64,000 bases of DNA from Thermomicrobium sp. CFH 73360. GTDB taxonomy: Bacteria; Chloroflexota; Chloroflexia; Thermomicrobiales; Thermomicrobiaceae. The notes beneath the pieces are model-generated. The model ran no database searches and had not been told where the DNA came from. It worked only from the letters and a program-made list of their open reading frames with translations. Numbering within the stretch: the stretch's first letter is position 1; each line of letters begins with the position of its first letter. Where the stretch lies: NCBI RefSeq assembly GCF_023806465.1, contig NZ_JAMSLS010000003.1:124001-188000 (forward strand), in the 5' to 3' direction. The translations under genes were made by a program, and so were the position numbers. Of the stretch, positions 16,893 through 25,448 are shown one piece after another.

Positions 16893-17525
16893 GTGCTGGA
16901 GAAGACCAACGGTCGAGCAAACATCGTGCTCTCGACGATCCGCGAGCGACGGAGCGTCAAAGCACTTCTTCCTGATCCCGTCCCTCGTGAACTTGTGGAG
17001 CAGGTTCTGGAAGCCGCGGTCTGGGCCCCCAACCATCATCTGACCCAACCCTGGCGCTTCTTTGTCCTGACGGGTGACGCGCGTCATGCATTGGGCGAGG
17101 TGCTGGCGAGTGACCCGACGTTGTCTCCGGCCAAGCGCGAGGCAGCCCGGCAGAAGCCGCTTCGCGCACCAGTCGTGATCGCCGTCGCGGTCGAACCTGC
17201 TCCAGAGCGATCGCTCCTGGATGAACTCTGTGCTGGGGCAGCAGCAATCCAGAACATGCTCCTGGCTGCGCACGCGCTCGGCCTCGGCGCTATTTGGCGC
17301 ACTGGCCGGGCGGTTGAGGACCCGGCAGTCAAGCGCTTCTTCGGCCTCAGTGAACGTGCCCTGCTGTTGGGCTTTGTCTATCTGGGATACCCAGCTGCTC
17401 TTCCAGCACCACCTCCGCGACGTCCAGCAGCAGAATGCACGGTTTGGCTTGAGGATAGTCGAGGAGGACAAGAGGTGCGCTGGGTCTTACCGGAAAGTGA
17501 GAGAGCGCCGAAGGATCGCCCCTAA
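16893..17525 (+). CDS. Nitroreductase-family FMN oxidoreductase
   Basis: A 210-residue flavoprotein of the nitroreductase fold (NAD(P)H-dependent, FMN-binding). The opening IRERRSVKALLPDPVPRELVEQ provides the phosphate-binding RRS motif, and WAPNHHLTQPWRFFVLTG near residues 45-62 matches the family pattern APxxxNxQPWxFxV. The later DELCAGAAAIQNMLLAAHALGLGAIW is the usual helix that lines the flavin pocket. GTG at 16893 with GAGAGGA upstream is favoured over an in-frame ATG at 16824. Substrate is unknown; family members reduce nitroaromatics, quinones or act in cofactor metabolism. Confidence 0.88.
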   Translation: MLEKTNGRANIVLSTIRERRSVKALLPDPVPRELVEQVLEAAVWAPNHHLTQPWRFFVLTGDARHALGEVLASDPTLSPAKREAARQKPLRAPVVIAVAVEPAPERSLLDELCAGAAAIQNMLLAAHALGLGAIWRTGRAVEDPAVKRFFGLSERALLLGFVYLGYPAALPAPPPRRPAAECTVWLEDSRGGQEVRWVLPESERAPKDRP

Positions 17526-17749
17526 TCCTCGCAGAGGGAGAGCAACACCAACCTCCCCTTTTGCATTCGTACCCTGGTGGTTCGCACACCGTAGGATGGT
17601 CAGGTGGTGCGTTCTCCAGGGAGGGGCGCAAACGTGCCACGTCAGTGATCGTGCACCGTGCGCGGAGCCTTCGTACTCGCCAGAAACGCACCTGTCCGCT
17701 ACGCTCGTTCCCGTGTAGTGAGGTGTGTCAAGTGCTTGGAGGGTGGGCC

Positions 17750-18625
17750 ATGGACGTTGGATTCGTCGGACTCGGCAACATGGGGCGGGGTATGGTGCAG
17801 GCGCTGCTCCGCGCCGGTCATCGTGTCGTGGTGTGGAACCGCACGCCAGAACGGGTGGACGAGGTTGTCACACTCGGTGCGGTGCGCGCAGCCACACCCT
17901 TTGAAGCAGCCGAGGTCGGCGTGGTCTTTACCATGCTCGCCGATGACGCGGCTACTGAAGCGGTCATCGCCGGTCCCAACGGGATCCTTGCCGGTCTCCC
18001 GCGCGACGGTGTCCACGTGGCCTCGAGCACACTCAGCGTCCGCTATTCAGCGGAGCTCACGGAACGGCACCGCACGCGTGGCCAGCACTACGTCGCCGCG
18101 CCAGTGTTCGGTCGGCCAGACGCTGCCGCGCAAGGCGCATTGCGCTTGGTTGTCGCCGGGCCGCAGGTCGCCATCGAGCGGATCCGGCCGCTGCTCACGG
18201 CGCTCGGCCCGCAGCAGTTCATCATCGATGAGCACCCTCAGCGTGCCCACGCGGTGAAGCTTGCTGGTAACTTCCTGATTCTCTCGCTCGTCGAGCTCCT
18301 GAGCGAGGCAATGGTCCTCGCCGAGAAGGCCGGTGTTGCCCGTGATCGGTTCTTCGAGGTAGCAAGCGCGGTCTTCTCCTCACCTCTTGTCGACCGATAT
18401 GGCCGCACACTGCTCGAGCGGCGCTTCGACCCGCCGGGCTTCCGCCTTGCACTTGGCCTCAAGGACGTCCGTCTCGTGCTCGATCTCGCTGAGTCGACCC
18501 AGACGCCGCTCCCTATCGCTGATCTCGTGCGGCAGCATGCGCTCGAGGCGATGGCGCATGGTCAGGGCGAGCGCGATTTTGCGACGCTCCTCCGCGTCGT
18601 GGAGGCCCATGCAGGAGTGATCTGA
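17750..18625 (+). CDS. 3-hydroxyisobutyrate dehydrogenase-family oxidoreductase
   Basis: A 291-residue beta-hydroxyacid dehydrogenase. The N-terminal Rossmann fold starts MDVGFVGLGNMGRGMVQALL with the GxGxMGxxM motif, followed by WNRTPER, whose Arg favours NADP binding. The substrate-binding stretch is VAAPVFGRPDAA near residues 118-129; the GRP form occurs in the GLYR1/succinic-semialdehyde-reductase-like branch rather than in classical HibDH. The catalytic Lys lies in HAVKLAGNFLI (about residue 168). The start has GGAGGGTGGGCC before ATG. Reaction is oxidation of a hydroxyacid or reduction of a semialdehyde; the exact substrate is not visible. Confidence 0.9.
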   Translation: MDVGFVGLGNMGRGMVQALLRAGHRVVVWNRTPERVDEVVTLGAVRAATPFEAAEVGVVFTMLADDAATEAVIAGPNGILAGLPRDGVHVASSTLSVRYSAELTERHRTRGQHYVAAPVFGRPDAAAQGALRLVVAGPQVAIERIRPLLTALGPQQFIIDEHPQRAHAVKLAGNFLILSLVELLSEAMVLAEKAGVARDRFFEVASAVFSSPLVDRYGRTLLERRFDPPGFRLALGLKDVRLVLDLAESTQTPLPIADLVRQHALEAMAHGQGERDFATLLRVVEAHAGVI

Positions 18626-18951
18626 GGCCGTATCAACATCCTGTGGTCTCTAGCTGGACGCATCCGTCGCTTGGCGCCAGCTGAGGAAGCCGGCGCCAAT
18701 CGGCCTGCGTCGTCTCTTCGCCATGCAGGCGGGGCCTTGTCCTTCTGCACCGTGTTCAGCTGCTGCGAGTGAACTGGAAAAAGGACGAGTTTGTCGCTGT
18801 TCCTCGATGTGTGCCTTGCTCCTGCTGGTCTGTACTGGGGCCGATGCCACGTTCCCTGCCAGCACTGAGCTCCGATCGTCATGGCCTTCCGGCTGCGCCC
18901 AGTTGGCAGGCAGCCGCTGGCGTCGTTGCGTCACGAGTTCCCGATCTTCGG

Positions 18952-19048
18952 CCTAAAGACAGGACCCCGACGATCCTTGGTTCGGGTCTCTTACTCCCCT
19001 TTCGGGTTTCGGATTCCCGGCCTCGAATCGTCGGGGCCTAGCTTTAGG
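18952..19048. repeat. Long imperfect inverted repeat, possible structured RNA or mobile-element remnant
   Basis: CCTAAAG (18952-18958) pairs with CTTTAGG (19042-19048); AGG (18961-18963) with CCT (19037-19039); and CCCCGACGAT (18965-18974) with ATCGTCGGGG (19027-19036). That gives about 20 bp of stem around a 52-base apical part that can fold further, for example TCGGG with CCCGG. The pairing is directly seen; a role as RNA element or miniature mobile element is inference. Confidence 0.55.
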
Positions 19049-19411
19049 ATACTCGTCCAGGCCGGCAATGCAAGAGTGGGACGTTACAAAATCGCAACAG
19101 TTTTTGTCACCGGACATCCGACCTGGGCTGAGAAGCAGGCACTTGCTGCCTCGTGGCAGACTGGTGCTCTCGCTTTCTGGAGTCTCTGTCTCTGTCTCTT
19201 TTCTTCATGACAACGCTGTCCGCGTATCTTGTGCCATGATGACGACACGACACGCCGAGAAACAGAAGGCTGCTTCGGCCGTCGTACAGGAAGCCGGGCT
19301 GGTTGCCATGCCCCGCACGGTACACAGTAGCAGTGTGCAGGCTCGTTCGACTCCGCGGATGCCTCGAGACACCAGGGATGGTATTTGGAGCAGGCCCTGT
19401 GTGGGGGCCGC

Positions 19412-19437
19412 GTTTCCGGGGGACACTACCCGGAAAC
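19412..19437. promoter_or_regulatory. Inverted repeat upstream of the SDR gene
   Basis: GTTTCCGGG (19412-19420) and CCCGGAAAC (19429-19437) are perfect 9-bp arms around an 8-base spacer, 130 bp upstream of the SDR start. A third related half, CCGGGAAAC, follows at once. This could be an operator or a weak hairpin in the leader. Confidence 0.35.
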
Positions 19438-19568
19438 CGGGAAACTCCGTAGGGCTCGCTGAAGGTCGCTGCCTCTGCTCCCCGATATCGCCCCCTTCTC
19501 TTCCTCTTGTCAGTTCGGCGCTATTTCCACAGACTCATCTCGAGGGCGGGGACGTGGGGAGGTAGGCA

Positions 19569-20348
19569 ATGAGTGCACCGCAGGTGTGGCATGAAGTTCG
19601 CCTCGACGGCCGTGTAGCGCTGGTCACGGGTGCTTCGAGCGGCCTTGGGTATGCGAGCGCGCTTGCCCTTGCCGAAGCTGGTGCTGATCTGGTGGTGGCG
19701 AGTCGCTCGGTGGAACGTTTGGCCAACATCTGTCGTGCTATTGAAGCGCGCGGGAGACAGGCGTTCCCTCTGGCAGTCGATGTTCGCGATCTCGCTCAGG
19801 TTCGCCGCATGGCTGATGCAGCCGTCGAGCGCTTCGGGCGGATCGACATCCTGGTCAACAGTGCTGGGCTCAATATCCCGCAGCCGGCTCTAGAAGTCAC
19901 AGAAGAGGCTTGGGATACCATCATGGATACCAATGCCAAGGGACTCTTCTTCTGTTGCCAAGCGGTCGGCCGATACATGGTCGCCCAGCGCTATGGTCGC
20001 ATCGTCAATATCGGCTCCACGATGGGACTCGTCGGGATGGCCGATCGCGCCGCCTACTGTGCGAGCAAAGGGGCGGTTTCCCAGCTCACCAAAGTGCTCG
20101 CCATCGAGTGGGCCCCGTACAACGTGACCGTCAATGCCGTTGCGCCAACCTTCGTCGAGACACCACTCACCCGCCCCTATTTTGAGCGCATTCCTGGTTT
20201 TCGTGAGGAAGTGCTGCGCCGCATCCCCATGGGACGTCTGGGCTTCCCTGAGGAGGTCGCAGCAGCTGTCGTCTTCCTTGCCTCCGAGGCTGCCAGCATG
20301 ATTACCGGGGTAACGCTCCCTGTAGACGGTGGCTGGACGGCCTGGTAG
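19569..20348 (+). CDS. Short-chain dehydrogenase/reductase
   Basis: A 259-residue classical SDR that oxidises or reduces an alcohol/carbonyl with NAD(P). The cofactor motif TGASSGLG is at residues 20-27, NSAG at 97-100, and the catalytic Ser150, Tyr163 and Lys167 (YCASK). A C-terminal substrate loop follows and the end motif ITGVTLPVDGGWTAW is standard. The short N-terminal extension (VWHEVRLDGRVALV) is typical of gluconate 5-dehydrogenase-like members, but the substrate cannot be named. The ATG has GGGAGGTAGGCA in front. Confidence 0.9.
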   Translation: MSAPQVWHEVRLDGRVALVTGASSGLGYASALALAEAGADLVVASRSVERLANICRAIEARGRQAFPLAVDVRDLAQVRRMADAAVERFGRIDILVNSAGLNIPQPALEVTEEAWDTIMDTNAKGLFFCCQAVGRYMVAQRYGRIVNIGSTMGLVGMADRAAYCASKGAVSQLTKVLAIEWAPYNVTVNAVAPTFVETPLTRPYFERIPGFREEVLRRIPMGRLGFPEEVAAAVVFLASEAASMITGVTLPVDGGWTAW

Positions 20349-20519
20349 GCCTAGGACGTCGAGGCATACCTTGTACCATCGTTCCGCCATGAGCGGCATG
20401 GCGCAGTCTTGGCACACTCAAGGTGTGGTCGTTGCCGTTCATCAGCGCTCGGTTGGTCTCGTATCCCGCTCGCCTCACGCATGTCTTGCCAGGACATGTC
20501 CTCTGGCTGCTGTGCTCCC

Positions 20520-21872
20520 TCACCACTCCACGCGCTCTGCCAGTCGCCCAAACACACGAATCCAACGCGGTCGCTTGCCATCTCCGCCGAACACAAAGTC
20601 GACGCGATTCGGGACCACACGCGCTGGCCCCACGGTGAACACGCTCCGCCCAATTGGCCGAAGGAACAGCGGTGGGAGTTGTCGCTCGTGTCGTTCCCGA
20701 CTCAGCCCGCGTCGCTGGATCGTCTCCAGCCAGAGCCCACCCGCTGCGGGACGGACCGTCACGCGTGCCAATGGGTACTCGTATGTCCCAGCGAGACGTG
20801 CGAGTTCGGCCTCACCCACCGTGACGCTCCGTGGGTTTGGTACCCGTATCCCGAAGCGGTCCGCGAGGATCCAGGTCTCCAGTTCGGAGATTGCTACACT
20901 TCCTGACTCGTGATTGGTCAGGCTCGCGATCGCGACACGCTGCTCGGGCAAGAGACCCACATGTGCCTGGAAGCCATTCGTTGAGCCACCGTGCCCGATG
21001 AGTCGTGTGTCTCCCACTGACCAGATAGCCCAACCGAGTCCGTAGGCGTCGGCCCAGTTCCCAGCTGTTGCCTGTGGTGTCCGCATCAGCTCCACGCTTT
21101 CTGGTGAGAGTGGTGGATCTGAGATGCGAAGCAGCCCGAGATGGAAGGCGGCGAAGCTCAAGAGATCGTCGATCGTTGCCCAAATTCCACCTGCCGGATG
21201 CACGGTCCGCGGGAGTGCGAAGTCACGTACCACCTCGACCGTTCCGTTCTCACTTGTTCGGTGCCCGCAGGCGAACGGATACCCGAGAATGTCCTGCACA
21301 AAGAAGAAACTGCGCTCCAGCCCGAGGTGTCGGAACAGCCGCTCGCGCATCGCGGTCTCAAATGTCTGCCCCGTCTTAATCTCAATGAGACGTCCCGCGA
21401 CGGAAAAGCCGCTGTTGCAGTAGCTCCAGTGCTGCCCTGGCGCGTGGATCTGACGCGCGTTCGCCAGGCTCGCGACGTACCGGCTGAGCGCATCATCCCC
21501 GTACCCGTAGTCGTCAAAGCGATCCCCTTCGATACCACTCGTGTGGGTGAGCAGGTGCCGCAGCGTGATCGTTTCTCGTGCCAGTGGATCGGCCAGCTGA
21601 AACTCAGGCACAGAGGCGGCCACCGTTTCGTCCAGAGCGACCAGGCCCTGCTCCACCAGCTGCATGGCTACAGTGGCGAGGAATACTTTGGTGATCGAGC
21701 CGATCTGGAACAGCGTATCACGCCGCACCGGACAACGCGTCTCCACGCTCGCCACACCGTACGTGACGATTTCGCGACCGGCGTCGCTGAGTAGGCCAAT
21801 GACCATCCCCGGCACTCCACTCTGCGCGCAGATTGCTTCGACAGCCTCGCGCAAGGTCCGCTCGTTGCCCAC
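20520..21872 (-). CDS. Serine hydrolase, class C beta-lactamase/DD-peptidase-like
   Basis: A 450-residue member of the beta-lactamase-related serine hydrolases. Catalytic motifs are SITK (Ser59-Lys62), YCN with Tyr151, and GHGGSTNG near residue 310, where the His-Gly-Gly replaces the KTG of true beta-lactamases. This HxG form is common in esterases and D-aminopeptidases of the family. There is no signal peptide, so a cytoplasmic esterase or peptidase is more likely than an antibiotic-resistance enzyme. A C-terminal beta-rich domain follows from about residue 355. It starts with GTG behind AAGGGGGCACC and converges with the SDR gene. Confidence 0.87.
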   Translation of the reverse strand: MGNERTLREAVEAICAQSGVPGMVIGLLSDAGREIVTYGVASVETRCPVRRDTLFQIGSITKVFLATVAMQLVEQGLVALDETVAASVPEFQLADPLARETITLRHLLTHTSGIEGDRFDDYGYGDDALSRYVASLANARQIHAPGQHWSYCNSGFSVAGRLIEIKTGQTFETAMRERLFRHLGLERSFFFVQDILGYPFACGHRTSENGTVEVVRDFALPRTVHPAGGIWATIDDLLSFAAFHLGLLRISDPPLSPESVELMRTPQATAGNWADAYGLGWAIWSVGDTRLIGHGGSTNGFQAHVGLLPEQRVAIASLTNHESGSVAISELETWILADRFGIRVPNPRSVTVGEAELARLAGTYEYPLARVTVRPAAGGLWLETIQRRGLSRERHERQLPPLFLRPIGRSVFTVGPARVVPNRVDFVFGGDGKRPRWIRVFGRLAERVEW

Positions 21873-22945
21873 GGTGCCCCCTTCAGTCCCTGTTGCAGCA
21901 TCTCGGAGGAACCCCTGGGTGGCAAGAGGAGGAGTGTCTCTCAGATCGACCTGCGCACAGGTGAAGGATTGGCTGCAGTCTCATGTCACGGGCGCCTACC
22001 AACACGGGTTTACGTCGTACGGGGTCCCCCGCTGGTGTGACCTGTCTGCTGCCGTGGCCGCCAGTGCTTGGGGACTTCATCCTCGTGACAGGACGGTGCA
22101 CAAAGGAGGTGTGCCCACCGCTGCTGCACACACGTGATTCCCGTACAGGTACCGTGGGCCGAGGTACGGGTGGCGAAATCGCCGTTGCTCTGCAGCGAGA
22201 CCCTCGTCGCAGCACAACCCTGAAGACCGTACCGCTCCGTCGCACGCGTGGATACGGTGGCGTCACGGCGCGCAGGATGAGTCGTACCGATGTCGATTGT
22301 GGAAGTGTACGTTCCCATTGACGCCAGCCCTCAGTACTTGCCAACCCGAACTGCTTCACTTCCCTTGGTCCCTCTGCTCGGGGAAAAGCCGCGAACCACT
22401 GCGACAATCGCTCAGCATCTGCCAACGGGACCGTGCGCCAGCGGAGCATGCCGTGAGAGGAGAGCATTCGTTTTCGAGATCTGCCCAAGATCCTCACTGC
22501 CAACCATCTGCTCGTCTGCGCGCAGTTGCCGTTGACCTTTCGGCAGTAGACCTCAGTAGTATCCCACTAAAAGTGGGTGGAACTCGCCCGACTTGCGCGA
22601 ATGGGCGTTGCTGGCCACACCGTGGCGCAGACCGCAAGGAGTGCGCGAGATCGGCATTGTGCAAAAGATTGCCAATGCTGATGTCGTCCGAGCGAGCGGA
22701 CGCATCGGCAGGGAGCTCACCTGACTATGCAGAGCATTGACGCCTGTCGCATTATCGAGTCGTTGTATCGCCAGACGCCTGTAGCCTACCAACCACGGCA
22801 GAGTGCAATGGTGGCTGGCACTCGAAGCCTTCATCGCTTCGCGAATCGGCTAGGTGGTTGCCTGCGAGAAGCCCGGTGCTCCAAGGCATAGGAATGTTCC
22901 CTCATCCCTGTGTCTGCTGTGGGCATCTCGCGACCCTCAGGTGCT
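21873..22945. other. Long intergenic region, no supported gene
   Basis: About 1.07 kb. The right part must carry the terminator zone of the isochorismatase gene and the left part the promoter of the serine hydrolase. A small hairpin CCCACT-AAA-AGTGGG lies near 22563-22577, and an imperfect repeat, GATCGGCATTG against CAATGCTGAT, lies near 22650-22683. Frames here look random in composition. Confidence 0.5.
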
Positions 22946-23494
22946 CTAGCGCTCTGTTGCCCACTCTCGCCCAAGCTCCTCACTCGTTGTGATCTGCGCT
23001 CCATAGACGCGCTTGAGGTAGGCAATTCCCTCCTTGTGCTCCTCCTCGGTGAACGCGTTGACGCAGTCCTCCGGCACCACAATGCGGTACCCGTGGGTAA
23101 ATGCGTCGGCAGCGGTGTGCCGACAGCAGATGTTTGTGTGCAAGCCTGTGATAACCACCGTGTCAACGCCCAGCGAGCGGAGTAAGAGGTCAAGGCCGGT
23201 CTCATAGAAGGCGCTGTAGGTTCGCTTTTCGAGCACCACATCGCCCGGCTGTGGCGCGAGTTCCGGAATCGTCTCTGCCTCTTTGGTCCCCTTCATCGCA
23301 TGCGGACCCCAGACAGCCATCTCCGGATCACTCGGAAGATGTGCATCGCCGACGTAGATGACCGGTACACCGGCAGCGCGAGCTCGCTCGAGTAACCGCC
23401 GAATCGGCTCGATGACAGTGCGCACCCGTTCGTTCCCCAGCTTCCCTGTCACGAAGTCGTTCAGCATGTCGATGACGAGGACCGCTGACTTCAT
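22946..23494 (-). CDS. Isochorismatase-family cysteine hydrolase
   Basis: A 182-residue cysteine hydrolase of the nicotinamidase/isochorismatase fold. The catalytic triad is visible: Asp9 in VLVIDMLNDF, Lys90 in VLEKRTYSAF and Cys123 in HTNICCRHTAAD. The non-proline cis-peptide region precedes the Cys as in the family. The start at 23494 is chosen for GGAGGTGGGTG in front of ATG. The GLHTNICC form and Y-S-A-F after the Lys are common in nicotinamidase-like amidases. Deamidation of a small amide such as nicotinamide is plausible but not proven, and no NAD-salvage genes are adjacent. Confidence 0.88.
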   Translation of the reverse strand: MKSAVLVIDMLNDFVTGKLGNERVRTVIEPIRRLLERARAAGVPVIYVGDAHLPSDPEMAVWGPHAMKGTKEAETIPELAPQPGDVVLEKRTYSAFYETGLDLLLRSLGVDTVVITGLHTNICCRHTAADAFTHGYRIVVPEDCVNAFTEEEHKEGIAYLKRVYGAQITTSEELGREWATER

Positions 23495-23672
23495 CACCCA
23501 CCTCCACAACCTCGCCCATCGGTCTCCAGCGATCTCTTACCAATGGATCACTGTTCTGTCAAGAACTATTGACGCGATTGCTGCTCCCTGCTGCTCTCAC
23601 CGTCTGGCGAAAGAGGGAATCACGCCGGCAAGGGGAAGAACTCGGGAACGTTGCTCGCGTGAGTTCCCCAGA

Positions 23673-24134
23673 TCACTCGTTGGCGGAAGGAACGACTACC
23701 TCGTCCGTCCCGGAGATGAGATCCGCGAGTGCTGCCCGGATGCGGGTTGCCACCTCTTCCATCGCCTCGGTGCTCGGGTAGCGTTGCCGTGGCCAGAAAA
23801 ACCCCCGCAGACCATCGCCGCGGCGTCGTGGCACCACATGCACGTGGAGATGCGGCACGCTCTGGCTTACCCGGTTATTGATGCCCACAAAAGTTCCCTC
23901 TACCTCCAAGGCCTGCGGAATGGCGCGCGTGAGACGGCGCACCAGCGTGCAAACGGGCAGAAGGAGATCGTCGGGCAACTCAGCGAGCGTCGGCACGTGA
24001 GCCCGTGGGATAACCAGCGTATGGCCGGGGAAGAGAGGGCGATGGTCAAGAAAAGCGAGCACCTCCGCATCCTCGTAGACGCGGACGGCGGTGAGATCCC
24101 CACTGCTGATCCGGCAGAACGTGCACTCTTTCAC
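23673..24134 (-). CDS. HIT-family nucleotide hydrolase
   Basis: A 153-residue histidine-triad protein of the Hint/Fhit superfamily, which hydrolyse or transfer nucleotide phosphates. The catalytic triad is in VPHLHVHVVPR near residues 93-103. An N-terminal CTFC pair (residues 4-7) suggests the zinc site seen in Hint-like bacterial members. The FPGHTLVIPRAHV stretch is the usual substrate-loop strand. It starts 9 bases after the pdxH stop, so it is in an operon with pdxH. Confidence 0.92.
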   Translation of the reverse strand: MKECTFCRISSGDLTAVRVYEDAEVLAFLDHRPLFPGHTLVIPRAHVPTLAELPDDLLLPVCTLVRRLTRAIPQALEVEGTFVGINNRVSQSVPHLHVHVVPRRRGDGLRGFFWPRQRYPSTEAMEEVATRIRAALADLISGTDEVVVPSANE

Positions 24135-24143
24135 CAGCGTCCC

Positions 24144-24782
24144 TCATGGTTGCAGCCGCTCAATTGACCAACTGCCGTCTGGTTGTCGCTTGTACCGGAA
24201 ACGATCGTGGAGCCGATCGGGTCGGCCCTGCCAGAACTCGTACATCGCTGGCCGAACGCGAAAACCGCCCCAAAAAGGCGGTCGTGGAACGGCGCCCTCT
24301 GGAAACTGCTCGGCGAAGGCATGGTAGCGCTGCTCGAGTTCCTCGCGCGAGGCAATCGGCTGGCTTTGTGCAGATGCCCAGGCACTGATCTGTGAACCGT
24401 ATGGGCGTGTCGCGAAGTACTCATCCGCCTCGACGTCGCTCACGAGTTCGACATGGCCTTCGATGCGTACTTGTCGTTCCAGTGGTTCCCAGTAGAAGAG
24501 CAAGGCCGCGCGAGGATTCTTCGCGAGCTCTTGTCCCTTCCGACTCTCGAGATTGGTGTAGAAGACGAAGCCGTGCTCGTCGACCGCGCGCAACAGCACC
24601 ATCCGCACCGATGGCCAGCCGTCGCCTGTCGCCGTCGCCAGTGCCATCGCATTGGGGTATCGCAACCCTGTCTCTTCTGCTTCTCGGTACCAGCGCAAGA
24701 ACTGTTCGAGCGGGTCACCAGCCAAATCGCGGCGGTGCAGCGGGCGATCCTGATGTTCCCAGCGATGGAGTGGCCTCAGCAC
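24144..24782 (-). CDS. pdxH: Pyridoxamine 5'-phosphate oxidase
   Basis: FMN enzyme that oxidises pyridoxamine or pyridoxine phosphate to pyridoxal phosphate, the last step of PLP salvage and of the DXP-dependent route. It shows RRDLAGDPLEQFLRWY at the start, the substrate motif MALATATGDGWPSVRMVLLR, FYTNLESRKGQEL, and the end motifs FWGGFRVRP, MYEFWQGRPDRLHDRF and WSIERLQP, all diagnostic of PdxH. I chose GTG 24782 (212 residues) because GGAAGGAG sits five bases upstream; ATG starts at 24827 and 24839 would add 15 or 19 residues with weaker sites. It is followed by the HIT gene. Confidence 0.93.
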   Translation of the reverse strand: MLRPLHRWEHQDRPLHRRDLAGDPLEQFLRWYREAEETGLRYPNAMALATATGDGWPSVRMVLLRAVDEHGFVFYTNLESRKGQELAKNPRAALLFYWEPLERQVRIEGHVELVSDVEADEYFATRPYGSQISAWASAQSQPIASREELEQRYHAFAEQFPEGAVPRPPFWGGFRVRPAMYEFWQGRPDRLHDRFRYKRQPDGSWSIERLQP

Positions 24783-25448
24783 GTCTGCTCCTTCCACCAG
24801 GATTCTTCCGTGGCTGTACTTGAGCATAACTCCGGGCATTCCTTTGAGCGATGCCGGGAGAACGTGCTGCAGTGGCTAGACCCAGGTTTGGCTATTGGGT
24901 TCCCGGGTAGGCTGCCAATGTGTGACATGCCGTTCCTTCGAGGGGCACCGAACCCCAATCTGAAAGCGTATTATGCGCAGCAGGCGTGTGGTCCAGACGC
25001 GGTGAAGCTCCATGATTCCTTGTCTCCAGCACAAAGCGGTGGAGCGTTGAAGGAAAACCATCCTGGCCTGGTGCTGCCGCCCTGCGCTCCTGGTCTATGA
25101 TGCCTCTCGAAAGGTGGTTACTGCGCCTTTTCCCGTTTGGGCACGTGATGCCTTTCTCTGGCCTTCGGATTCCTGTGAGATGAGAAGCGAAGCGACGATC
25201 CTCGAAACATCCGGGATGCGCACTGTTCTCCGGAGGCTTCACTTTCCAGGACGGCCGTATTTCCCTCTCGGGTGACTGTTGACGCCCCGCCAATGGGATG
25301 CCGGTCGCTCTCTCGAAGTCGTCGCGGAAATCGTCTCCATGCTGTGCTTCCTCTGGCGAATGTGTGACGATCTCGTCTGACCAGTGAACGTGCGGTAGGA
25401 TGAGCCCGGAAGCGATCCGCGGATGGAGAGGCGGAGTCTTTCCCGATC
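24783..25448. other. Divergent intergenic region between pdxH and the MFS gene
   Basis: About 665 bp that must hold promoters for pdxH-HIT (leftward) and the MFS carrier (rightward). No clear promoter boxes, hairpins or family-like frames were seen. Confidence 0.5.

Larger units (their letters stand above)
18626..19568. other. Long intergenic region with structured inverted repeats
   Basis: About 940 bp between the dehydrogenase and the SDR. No frame shows family motifs. It contains a long nested inverted repeat (18952-19048) and a 9-bp palindrome at 19412-19437, listed separately. The SDR ribosome-binding site is at its right end. Confidence 0.6.

Noticed and set aside
20482-20505. AGGACATGTCCT palindrome after the serine hydrolase as terminator
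   Set aside because: The arms have no loop and there is no T run; a short palindrome of this size is expected by chance.
21883-22503. 206-codon leftward frame upstream of the serine hydrolase
   Set aside because: Low-information composition, no start site, no recognised domain.
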